Positions 1-5,497 of a stretch of 6,963 bases of DNA are shown in pieces. The position numbers were made by a program, and so were the translations under genes. Every line of letters starts with the position of its first letter. Within the stretch, counting starts at the first letter, position 1. The notes below the pieces were generated by a model that saw nothing but the letters and a program-made list of their open reading frames with translations, was not told the origin of the DNA and did no database searches. The DNA is taken from NCBI GenBank assembly GCA_046154695.1, contig JBJXFI010000375.1, positions 1 through 6,963 on the forward strand. The letters are read 5' to 3'. The stretch is from DALYLB01 sp046154695 (GTDB taxonomy: Bacteria; Acidobacteriota; Blastocatellia; RBC074).

Positions 1-2
1 AA

Positions 3-104
3 TTGGCCATTGTGACCGCGGTGATGCGCAAATTACTGCACCTCGTTTTCGGAGTTCTCAAAACCGGCAAGAAATTTGATCCGAATTACGCATTCTCCGA
101 TTGA
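3..104 (+). CDS. IS110-family transposase, C-terminal end (partial)
   Basis: Reading from base 3 to the TGA at 102-104 gives 33 residues that run in from outside the window. The peptide contains AVMRKLLHLVFGVLKTGKKF followed by DPNYA. This is the characteristic C-terminus of IS110/IS116/IS902 transposases (Transposase_20 end), where a helix with MRKLL is followed by a short tail with FDP. IS110 enzymes are DEDD recombinases that work with a structured RNA encoded in the element's non-coding end. Only the tail is visible, so catalytic residues, intactness and subgroup (IS110 or IS1111) cannot be judged. The element's 3' end should lie somewhere between base 105 and the start of the palindromic repeat near 139. 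Confidence 0.8.
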   Translation: MAIVTAVMRKLLHLVFGVLKTGKKFDPNYAFSD

Positions 105-138
105 CTTTCAAGACGGTATCTTCAGGCCAATGGCGTTA

Positions 139-401
139 AGTTTAGAGTTTTTTTGAAATTCGGGTCTTTGCAGCCTGCGAAGCAGGCAACAGCATATAGC
201 CTGGGGCGTAGCCCCAGGACCGCATCGAAAACGCTCGCAAGCCCGTGAAACGGGCGGCAGAGCGCCCGCTGTCGCCCGTTTCACGGGCTTGAAAGCCATT
301 TTTATCGCACCTGGGGTTTCGGCTTCGCCTTCACCCCAGGCTATATGCTGCCACCCGCTTCGCGCGTTGAGGCAAAAGAGAATTTCAAAACACCCTCAAA
401 T
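139..401. repeat. Large head-to-head palindrome of two intergenic repeat copies
   Basis: This fills most of the gene-free stretch 105-468. Reading outward from the centre, the two arms carry the same modules in mirror order. First is a perfect 19-bp inverted repeat (238-256 / 273-291). Next is a CCTGGGG...CCCCAGG hairpin (200-218 left, stem 8, loop GTA; 310-340 right, longer loop). Then comes a shared 17-bp block (190-206 matched by 334-350, which includes CTATATGCTG). A GC-rich hairpin follows in the left arm (173-187, GCCTGC-GAA-GCAGGC), with a related GC-rich stretch on the right. Outermost is a shared GAATTTCAAAA stretch (right 380-390; left as its complement). The mirrored modules indicate two inverted copies of one repeat unit of roughly 130 bp. 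A small hairpin at 410-424 (TCCCGA-AAA-TCGGGA) lies just outside. I see no gene here. Confidence 0.8.
238..291. repeat. Central 19-bp perfect inverted repeat of the palindrome
   Basis: CAAGCCCGTGAAACGGGCG (238-256) is the exact reverse complement of 273-291. The intervening 16 bases also pair partly (CAG 258-260 with CTG 269-271). Each arm is itself a small hairpin (GCCCGT-GAA-ACGGGC at 241-255), so the stretch can fold as one long stem or as two short stem-loops. That dual fold is typical of REP/BIME-type elements. It lies downstream of both flanking genes (the IS110 transposase on plus and pntB on minus), so it could act as a bidirectional transcription barrier, although no T-tract follows it on either strand. 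Confidence 0.85.
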
Positions 402-468
402 GTACAGCCTCCCGAAAATCGGGAAAATTCCTACATCCCGCTGGAATACAAAATGGATAAAGTCGAGC

Positions 469-1860
469 TCAGGCGTGCTGGACGGCCTGCGCAAGTTTCA
501 TCAGCGAAGCCTTCGCGTCGCCGTAAAGCATCCCCGTGTTCGATTTGAAGAAGAGGGGGTTTTCGAGGCCGGAGAACCCCTTTCCCTTGCCGCGTTTGAG
601 CACCACCACGTTTTTGGACTTGTCGACCTCGATGATCGGCATGCCGGCGATGAGGCTCTTCGGGTTGTCGCGGGCGTCGGGATTGACGACGTCGTTGGCC
701 CCGATCACGACACAGACGTCGGTCGCCTGCATCTCGGGATTGATCTGCTCCAGTTCATAGAGCTGCGAATAGGGGACGTTGGCCTCGGCGAGCAGCACGT
801 TCATGTGGCCGGGCATCCGCCCCGCGACGGGATGAATGGCGTATTTGACGTTGACGCCCTTGTGCTGCAGGACCTCGGCCAGCTCGCGAACCGCGTGCTG
901 GGCCTGCGCCGTTGCCATGCCGTATCCCGGGACAAAGACGACCTGGCGCGCGTAGGCGAGCTGCACGGCCGCATCCTCCGCGCTGACCTCGCGCATCACT
1001 CCCTCGATAGGTCCGCTCGTGTCGGCCGAGACCGACCCGAATGCGCCGAACAGCACGTTCGTCACCGACCGATTCATCGCCTTGCACATCAGAATCGACA
1101 GGATGAAGCCCGAGAATCCGTCGAGCGTTCCCGCGATGATCAGCACGTTGTTGCCGATGGCGAACCCCGTCGCCGCCGATGCCAGCCCGGCATAAGAGTT
1201 CATCAGCGACATCACAACCGGCATATCCGCCGATCCGATCGGCAGCACCAGCAGCACGCCGAAAAGAAACGAGAGCCCGACCATCACATAGAAGAAGGTC
1301 GTTTGCGTCGGATCGTAGATCAGATAGGCGAAAAGAAAGGCCGCGAACGCGAAGAGCGCCACGTTGACGACGTTCTGCCCCTTGTACGTCATCGGCGTTC
1401 CGCGCATCAGCTCCTGCAGCTTGGCGAACGCCATCAGGCTGCCGGTCACCGTCAGGCTGCCGAAAAGCACCTCGAAGCCGAGCGCCGCCATCTTGTAGGG
1501 AGGGATATGATGCTGGAGAACGACTGTGTCATGGTAATACTCCGAAATTCCCACGAGCGAGGCAGCGAGCGCGCCGAAGGCATGCGAGAGCGCGGTCCGT
1601 TGGGGCATCGCCGTCATCGGCATCCAGATCGATATCGCCGCGCCGATCAGGCTGCCGATCACCAGGCCGATCAGAATCCAGGTGAAATTGAGGATCTTGT
1701 GATGCAGCAGCGTGCCGAGAATCGCCACGAGCATGCCCAGCGCCGCCAGCGTCATTCCTCGCCGCGCCGTCTTCGGGTGGCTCAGGCTCCGCAGGCCGAA
1801 AACGAACAGGATCGAGGCGAGCAGATAGCTGACCTCAATAGGCAGATTGAAATTCCCCAC
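469..1860 (-). CDS. pntB: NAD(P) transhydrogenase beta subunit PntB
   Basis: 463 residues, the usual PntB length. This inner-membrane subunit carries most of the proton channel (domain II) and the NADP(H)-binding domain III of proton-translocating transhydrogenase. Residues 1-275 form a series of hydrophobic helices. His93, Ser141 and Asn221 fall where the E. coli channel residues His91, Ser139 and Asn222 are expected. Domain III shows GYGMATAQAQ (312-321), HPVAGRMPGHMNVLLAEANV (343-362), GANDVVNP (387-394) and the basic VLKRGKGKGFSG (420-431), all standard NADP-binding signatures. The start is GTG at 1858-1860. It is supported by GGGAGG at 1869-1874 with an 8-nt spacer and by its position one base after the pntA2 stop, which suggests translational coupling. 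The gene looks intact and is the last of the operon. A 541-codon open frame on the opposite strand is its shadow. Confidence 0.97.
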   Translation of the reverse strand: MGNFNLPIEVSYLLASILFVFGLRSLSHPKTARRGMTLAALGMLVAILGTLLHHKILNFTWILIGLVIGSLIGAAISIWMPMTAMPQRTALSHAFGALAASLVGISEYYHDTVVLQHHIPPYKMAALGFEVLFGSLTVTGSLMAFAKLQELMRGTPMTYKGQNVVNVALFAFAAFLFAYLIYDPTQTTFFYVMVGLSFLFGVLLVLPIGSADMPVVMSLMNSYAGLASAATGFAIGNNVLIIAGTLDGFSGFILSILMCKAMNRSVTNVLFGAFGSVSADTSGPIEGVMREVSAEDAAVQLAYARQVVFVPGYGMATAQAQHAVRELAEVLQHKGVNVKYAIHPVAGRMPGHMNVLLAEANVPYSQLYELEQINPEMQATDVCVVIGANDVVNPDARDNPKSLIAGMPIIEVDKSKNVVVLKRGKGKGFSGLENPLFFKSNTGMLYGDAKASLMKLAQAVQHA

Positions 1861-1861
1861 G

Positions 1862-2185
1862 TCAGCGTCCTCCCTTTCCTTCGTCTTCCTTGCCGCCGCC
1901 GATCTTGTCCTTGAACATCTTCAGCATGCGATCCGTGATCATAAACCCGCCGACCACGTTGATCATGGCCGAGATGACGGCGATGAATCCCAGAATCGTG
2001 CTGACGGGGTTGTATTCCGCTCCCGCCGCGACGATCGATCCCACGACCGAGATCGCCGAGATCGCGTTCGTCGCCGACATCAGCGGCGTATGCAGCAGCG
2101 GCGGAACGCGCGAAATCACCTGGTAGCCGAGAAACGCGGCCAGCGCAAAGACATAGAGCGAAGAAAAGAGCATCTCTGGACTCAC
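1862..2185 (-). CDS. pntA2: NAD(P) transhydrogenase alpha-2 subunit (membrane part of split PntA)
   Basis: 107 residues from the chosen GTG start, matching the roughly 95-110 expected for the separate membrane segment of a split PntA (also called PntAB). It contributes helices to the proton-conducting domain II and bridges PntA1 to PntB. Three hydrophobic helices are visible (about residues 7-25, 40-56 and 62-84). The highly conserved VPPLLHTPLMSATNAISAI lies at 28-46, and the C-terminal tail is Lys/Gly-rich and cytosolic. The GTG at 2183-2185 is preferred over the in-frame ATG at 2311 for two reasons. AGGAG sits 8 nt upstream at 2194-2198, and the extra 42 residues would be translated from a palindromic repeat and resemble no part of the family. 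The stop is one base before the pntB start. Confidence 0.93.
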   Translation of the reverse strand: MSPEMLFSSLYVFALAAFLGYQVISRVPPLLHTPLMSATNAISAISVVGSIVAAGAEYNPVSTILGFIAVISAMINVVGGFMITDRMLKMFKDKIGGGKEDEGKGGR

Positions 2186-2193
2186 GGTGTGTT

Positions 2194-2198
2194 CTCCT
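2194..2198 (-). promoter_or_regulatory. Ribosome binding site deciding the pntA2 start
   Basis: AGGAG on the minus strand, 8 nt before GTG 2183-2185. It supports the short 107-residue PntA2 rather than a start at ATG 2311, which lies in the intergenic repeat. Confidence 0.75.
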
Positions 2199-2240
2199 AT
2201 AAAAACATTCGGGACAGCGAAATTGAATGGAACGGGCACG

Positions 2241-2357
2241 CGTTCGGAGTTCCCCTTCAGGCGGCGACCTCGCGCGAGGAGGTCTTTGATCGAAGCCCGA
2301 GCATCGCACATTTGTCCGTTGGCGAGAGGCCGCCGCGTAAACGCGGAACTCCGAACG
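2241..2357. repeat. REP-like inverted repeat pair between pntA1 and pntA2
   Basis: CGTTCGGAGTTCC at 2241-2253 is exactly repeated in inverse at 2345-2357, one base before the pntA1 stop codon. The similarity continues inward: each end carries a short GC-rich hairpin with a TTCA or TAAA tip (right one CCGCG-TAAA-CGCGG, 2333-2346) followed by GCGGC. This means two related units face each other. A 12-bp perfect palindrome, CCTCGCGCGAGG, lies between them at 2268-2279. The 117-bp unit fills most of the 173-nt gap inside an otherwise tight operon. It could stabilise or attenuate the message between pntA1 and pntA2B, or simply be an inserted repeat. No T-tract follows, so a classical terminator is unlikely. 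Confidence 0.75.
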
Positions 2358-2358
2358 A

Positions 2359-3492
2359 TCAGGCCTTCAGCGCATCCTGAATTCTCGGATGTTTGGCCTC
2401 GCCGTTATGCAGGGCACAGGACGGCCCGACGACATCGTTGGCGAAATCGACGTTCAACTGGCCGTCGTTGATCATCTCGCTCATGAATGTGGTCAGGTTG
2501 CGTGAATAGAGCGCGCTGGCGTGAACCGGAATGGTGGTGGCCAGATTGAGCGGGCACATCAGCGTGACGCCTTGGACGACGATCGTCTCGCCGGGGCGGC
2601 TCAGCGCGCAGTTCCCGCCGGTCGGCCCCGCAAGATCGACGATCACGGAGCCATGCTTCATGCCGCGGACCGCCTCCTCCGTGATGAGGAGCGGCGCGGG
2701 GCGCCCCGGCACCGCGGCGGAGGTGATCAGACAGTCGGTCTGGCGGGCCTGTTTGGCGATCAGCTCGCGGCTGCGCTGCATCGTCTCCTCGGTGACCTCT
2801 TTGGCGTAGCCGCCCGCGTCCTCGGTCTGCTGCCCGCTCATGTCGAGTTCTAGAAACCGGGCGCCCAGGGAACGAACCGCCTCTCCCGCGGCGGCGCGCA
2901 CGTCGAAGCCCTCGACGACCGCGCCGAGACGCCGCGCCGTCGCGATCGCCTGCAACCCGGCCACGCCCGCGCCCAGCACCAGCACTTTCGCCGGCGGCAC
3001 CGTCCCCGCCGCCGTCGTCAGCATCGGAAACATTCGCGGGACGCGATCGGCGGCCAGCAGCACCGCCTTGTAGCCGACGATCGTGGCCATCGACGAGAGC
3101 GCGTCCATCGCCTGCGCGCGCGTCGTTCGCGGAATCAGCTCGATCGCGAACGCGGTGGCTCCCGCGTCGATCATCGGCTTCAGTTTCAGCGGCTCGTCCA
3201 GCGGACGAAGGAATCCGATGACCACCGCCCCCTTTTTCAATTTCGCGACATCCCCGTCCGCCGGACGCGCGACGCACGCCAGCAGGTCCGCCCCGCCCAG
3301 CAGCGCGGCTCGATCGCCGGAAATGCTCGCCCCCGCCGCCTCGTAATCGGCGTCCTTCGCCCCCGATTCCACGCCGGCGCCGCTCTCCACGGCCACCGAC
3401 GCCTTCATCGAGACGAGTTTTTTCACAGACTCGGGAGTCAATGCGACACGTGATTCTCCGGGTTCGGTCTCTTTCAGTACTGTAATCTGCAT
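2359..3492 (-). CDS. pntA1: NAD(P) transhydrogenase alpha-1 subunit (soluble NAD-binding part of split PntA)
   Basis: 377 residues, the usual length of the soluble NAD(H)-binding domain I protein (PntAA), related to alanine dehydrogenase. It binds NADH in the cytoplasm and passes a hydride to NADP+ held by PntB. The N-terminus, MQITVLKETEPGESRVALTP, is the family signature. The RQDS loop that closes over the nicotinamide is present as Arg122, Gln127, Asp130 and Ser133 in PRTTRAQAMDALSS, with the same spacing as in the Rhodospirillum rubrum enzyme. The Rossmann motif GAGVAGLQAIATARRLGA is at 174-191, with EGFDVR at 194-199. The protein stops before any membrane helix, so PntA is split. The ATG at 3490-3492 gives the canonical N-terminus. 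Its upstream region is A-rich without a clear Shine-Dalgarno sequence, which is unusual in this window. It is the first gene of the pnt group. Confidence 0.96.
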   Translation of the reverse strand: MQITVLKETEPGESRVALTPESVKKLVSMKASVAVESGAGVESGAKDADYEAAGASISGDRAALLGGADLLACVARPADGDVAKLKKGAVVIGFLRPLDEPLKLKPMIDAGATAFAIELIPRTTRAQAMDALSSMATIVGYKAVLLAADRVPRMFPMLTTAAGTVPPAKVLVLGAGVAGLQAIATARRLGAVVEGFDVRAAAGEAVRSLGARFLELDMSGQQTEDAGGYAKEVTEETMQRSRELIAKQARQTDCLITSAAVPGRPAPLLITEEAVRGMKHGSVIVDLAGPTGGNCALSRPGETIVVQGVTLMCPLNLATTIPVHASALYSRNLTTFMSEMINDGQLNVDFANDVVGPSCALHNGEAKHPRIQDALKA

Positions 3493-3638
3493 CGTTTTCG
3501 TTTTTGTTCGGCCTATCGGAATTGTCGTTCAACTGCGATTTCCCCGCCTTTCGGGAGAAGGACGGGAACCGGTCGCGGAGTAATCAGCAACTGGCTGTTT
3601 CCGCTTTTTATGAGGGGAAGAGCGTCTAATGCACCGGC

Positions 3639-3667
3639 AGTATATGTTCGTGTCCCGGACGATGCAA
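3639..3667 (-). promoter_or_regulatory. Candidate promoter for the pnt operon
   Basis: On the minus strand TTGCAT (3662-3667) is followed after 17 nt by TATACT (3639-3644). The -10 box matches 5 of 6 consensus positions and the -35 box 3 of 6. It lies in the 227-nt gap between the acyltransferase gene and pntA1 and would give a 5' leader of about 140 nt. The gap separates the lipid genes from the pnt genes and suggests independent transcription. No strong terminator for the upstream gene is visible in the same gap. Confidence 0.4.
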
Positions 3668-3719
3668 TCCTTTTTCCCGCAAATGCGGCGCAAATCATCG
3701 CCCCCGCCTTTATCAGAAT

Positions 3720-4484
3720 CTATGACTCGATCACGGGGACGAACTGTTCGTTCACGGCGGTCCACAGTCTTCGGGCAAGCGTCTTGCGATCCTCGGCGCG
3801 GATGGCCTCGGCGCCGAAGGTGATGAAGGCGTCGAATCGACGAAGCTGAAACAGCCCCGCCAGATGCGGGAGAAAGGTCACCTCTCCCCACCAGCAGACG
3901 GCCATGTGCGCGGGTTGCTCGCCGGCGGGCGTGACATAGCGGATCGAGGCGTAGGAAACGGGATATCCGGCGCGCGCCGCGGGTTCGAGCAGCGCGGGAC
4001 TGAAGGGCAGCACCTGATCGCCCCGCGTGCTGGTCCCCTCGGGAAAGAGGATCACGCCCAGTCCCTCGCCGAGCGCGCGATCGATCAGCGAGATGACGCG
4101 CGGGATGTCGTGGAAGCTCCCGCGGTTGAGGAAGATTGAGCCGATGCTTCGCGCCATCGCGCCGATCCACGGCCAATCCGCCACGTCATGGCGCGAGATG
4201 AAGACGCAATCGGTCGCCGCGGCGAAGGCGATGATGTCCACATAGCTGAGATGATTCGAGACCAGAAAGAACGGCGGGGCGGGCGGCGTTCCCTTTAGAT
4301 GAATCCGCATTCGAATGATGCGGGCCGTCGTCCTCCCCCAGGTCGTCATAATGAAACTGTGCCAGCGCAACCGCCCCGCCCGGGATTGGATCGTCAGCCC
4401 CTTTCCACACAGCCACAACAAATAGAGCGCGGTCGATGCCAGGCCGAAAGCCGCCATCCGATACGCGAGCCGCACCAGTCTCAT
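3720..4484 (-). CDS. PlsC-type 1-acyl-glycerophosphate / lyso-ornithine-lipid O-acyltransferase
   Basis: 254 residues. It is a member of the PlsC (AGPAT, LPLAT) family, which transfers a fatty acyl group to a lysolipid at the inner membrane. The catalytic block I is NHLSYVD (77-83, the HX4D His78/Asp83). Block II is FLNR (118-121) and block III FPEGTSTRG (147-155). One N-terminal hydrophobic segment (about 10-27) should anchor it. The ATG at 4482-4484 is chosen because GAGGTGG (4487-4493) overlaps the stop of the upstream gene and is well spaced; a longer frame from 4553 would overlap that gene by 62 nt. Coupling to an OlsB-like N-acyltransferase suggests it is the OlsA partner, which acylates the hydroxyl of lyso-ornithine lipid. 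Ordinary lysophosphatidate acyltransferase activity remains an alternative. The family call is sure; the substrate is inferred. Confidence 0.9.
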   Translation of the reverse strand: MRLVRLAYRMAAFGLASTALYLLWLCGKGLTIQSRAGRLRWHSFIMTTWGRTTARIIRMRIHLKGTPPAPPFFLVSNHLSYVDIIAFAAATDCVFISRHDVADWPWIGAMARSIGSIFLNRGSFHDIPRVISLIDRALGEGLGVILFPEGTSTRGDQVLPFSPALLEPAARAGYPVSYASIRYVTPAGEQPAHMAVCWWGEVTFLPHLAGLFQLRRFDAFITFGAEAIRAEDRKTLARRLWTAVNEQFVPVIES

Positions 4485-4486
4485 TT

Positions 4487-4493
4487 CCACCTC
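4487..4493 (-). promoter_or_regulatory. Ribosome binding site deciding the PlsC-type gene start
   Basis: GAGGTGG on the minus strand overlaps the TGA stop (4492-4494) of the preceding gene and lies just before ATG 4482-4484. This is a typical stop/restart coupling arrangement, and it favours the 254-residue product over the 277-residue reading. Confidence 0.7.
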
Positions 4494-5313
4494 AATCGCC
4501 GAAAAAGAGTTGCCGCGACTGGCTGTCCATCGCGAAGACATCGAAGAGCACAAAATAGTCTATCGTCTTGAACGAGCGATCAATCGCCGGAGGGCCGCAG
4601 ACTTTCGCGCCGAATCGGATGTAGGTGCGAAAGAGCCGGGGCAGTCTTCCCTCGAAAGCGCCCCCGGCTCCAGCCCCGGGCGAATCGGCCGCGTCACACG
4701 CGAACGGCTCGCGCGGCGCAACATAATAATCGGGATGCACGCGGCCCTCCCGTTCCAGCAGCGCCATGACCTGACATCCCTCGGCGGGATTCTGACTGGT
4801 CAGCGAGCAGCAGCCGAAGAGAAACCGCTTGCGGTTATGCGCGACATATCTCGCCAGCCCCTTCCACAACAGGTAGAGCGCCTGGGTGTTGCGATGCTCC
4901 CGGGCGATGCAGGCGCGCCCCAGTTCGATCGAATCCTCGAGCATCTCGACGGGCAGGAGAGAGAGATCGAACTCGGCCGCCGAATAGAATCCCCGCCCCG
5001 CCGCCGCCATCGCGCCCGTCTGCAGCCGGTAGGTCCCGACGACCTCGCCGCTCGCCGCATCGATCACCACAAGATGGTGGCACGCCGCATCGTACTCGTC
5101 CAGATCGCGGCCGGTCACATAGGAGGATTCCAGTCCCTCGCCCAGCTCCAGGTTGAAGACCTCGAACCGAAGCCGCAGCGCCCGATCCAGATCCTCCCGA
5201 TTGGACGCGAATCGCACGAGATAGCGCCCCTCGCGCAGCTCGCCGCCGGGAATGCTGTCGCGAAAGCGGGGATATTCCTGCAGATCGACACGAAGCGGGG
5301 TGTTGGCAAGCAT
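4492..5313 (-). CDS. OlsB-like N-acyltransferase (Acetyltransf_5, GNAT fold)
   Basis: 273 residues. It resembles the OlsB / hemolysin-like GNAT family (PF13444), whose members move a 3-hydroxyacyl or acyl chain from acyl-ACP onto the amino group of ornithine or another amino acid. Visible signatures are LRLRFEVFNLELGEGLE (46-62, the family's R-x-x-VF entry), YDAACHHLVVID (74-85), GTYRLQ (93-98), and the most diagnostic stretch, SIELGRACIAREHRN (128-142) followed by ALYLLWKGLARYV (145-157) and FLFGCCSLTSQNP (164-176). The ATG at 5311-5313 is chosen for its AAGGAG box 5 nt upstream. The 42 extra codons available upstream run through the direct repeats and are unlikely to be coding. It is followed 7 nt later by the PlsC-type gene, the classical OlsB-OlsA pairing for ornithine lipid, a phosphorus-free membrane lipid. 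The amino-acid substrate is not readable from the sequence. Confidence 0.87.
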   Translation of the reverse strand: MLANTPLRVDLQEYPRFRDSIPGGELREGRYLVRFASNREDLDRALRLRFEVFNLELGEGLESSYVTGRDLDEYDAACHHLVVIDAASGEVVGTYRLQTGAMAAAGRGFYSAAEFDLSLLPVEMLEDSIELGRACIAREHRNTQALYLLWKGLARYVAHNRKRFLFGCCSLTSQNPAEGCQVMALLEREGRVHPDYYVAPREPFACDAADSPGAGAGGAFEGRLPRLFRTYIRFGAKVCGPPAIDRSFKTIDYFVLFDVFAMDSQSRQLFFGD

Positions 5314-5318
5314 ACGGT

Positions 5319-5324
5319 CTCCTT
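5319..5324 (-). promoter_or_regulatory. Ribosome binding site deciding the OlsB-like gene start
   Basis: AAGGAG on the minus strand, 5 nt before ATG 5311-5313. This is a near-perfect site, and it sets the start well downstream of the longer frame that begins at 5439. Confidence 0.8.
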
Positions 5325-5351
5325 CCTGAATGTAGAGTTCCCCCTGCTCTA

Positions 5352-5388
5352 TATCCGACCTCCGGGGGTTTATTCCCGACCTCCCGGG
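5352..5388. promoter_or_regulatory. Tandem direct repeats, operator-like, in the divergent intergenic region
   Basis: CCGACCTCC occurs at 5355-5363 and again at 5376-5384, exactly 21 bp apart (two helical turns). Each copy is preceded by TAT or TATTC and followed by GGG. The pair lies between the OlsB-like gene (start 5313, minus) and the lipoprotein gene (start 5498, plus). It ends 9 bp before the -35 box of the plus-strand promoter, a fitting place for a dimeric activator or repressor. No regulator gene is in the window and I do not recognise the motif. Confidence 0.5.
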
Positions 5389-5396
5389 TTCAAGAA

Positions 5397-5426
5397 TTGA
5401 CTCGCCACCCATGGCTTGCGTATGGT
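5397..5426 (+). promoter_or_regulatory. Sigma70-like promoter of the SMP-30 lipoprotein gene
   Basis: TTGACT (5397-5402), an 18-nt spacer and TATGGT (5421-5426) give 5/6 and 4/6 matches to consensus. Transcription would begin near 5433 and leave a leader of about 65 nt before ATG 5498. This excludes the earlier in-frame ATG at 5411, which would lie inside the promoter. Confidence 0.5.
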
Positions 5427-5485
5427 ATCGCGAAAGCAATCACAATTCACCGGCGCGCGAAGGGTTGCGCGCCAAACCGTATTTC

Positions 5486-5491
5486 AAGGAG
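5486..5491 (+). promoter_or_regulatory. Ribosome binding site deciding the SMP-30 lipoprotein start
   Basis: AAGGAG, 6 nt before ATG 5498-5500. Starting here exposes a clean lipoprotein signal peptide at the N-terminus; starting at 5411 would bury it behind 29 hydrophilic residues. Confidence 0.85.
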
Positions 5492-5497
5492 ACGCCC

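Noticed and set aside
139..401. CRISPR array or tRNA/rRNA in the left repeat region
   Set aside because: The repeats are inverted rather than regularly spaced direct repeats, there are no spacer-like units or cas genes, and no cloverleaf or rRNA core sequence is recognisable.
410..424. Hairpin TCCCGA-AAA-TCGGGA as a Rho-independent terminator for pntB
   Set aside because: The stem is only 6 bp, and no T-tract follows it in the minus-strand transcript direction (or on plus).
289..1914. 541-codon open frame on the plus strand opposite pntB
   Set aside because: It starts inside the palindromic repeat. Its product is rich in Arg, His and Asp with no recognisable fold, and it exactly shadows the strongly supported pntB, as GC-rich codon bias predicts.
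2186..2311. 42-codon N-terminal extension of pntA2 from ATG 2311
   Set aside because: It is translated from the inverted-repeat element and resembles no PntA2 N-terminus. A GTG with a good ribosome binding site lies exactly where the family's protein begins.
2405..3532. 375-codon minus-strand frame overlapping pntA1
   Set aside because: It is an alternate frame of pntA1, extremely Arg/Gly-rich and without motifs. The 377-residue frame carries the RQDS loop and Rossmann motif.
3610..3849. 79-codon plus-strand frame in the gap between the PlsC-type gene and pntA1
   Set aside because: It runs into the antisense of the acyltransferase, has no family resemblance, and its upstream GAGGGG-like bases are weak support.
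4510..5400. 296-codon plus-strand frame opposite the OlsB-like gene
   Set aside because: It is an antisense shadow; the minus-strand frame carries the conserved ELGRACI and FLFGCCSL motifs and a strong ribosome binding site.
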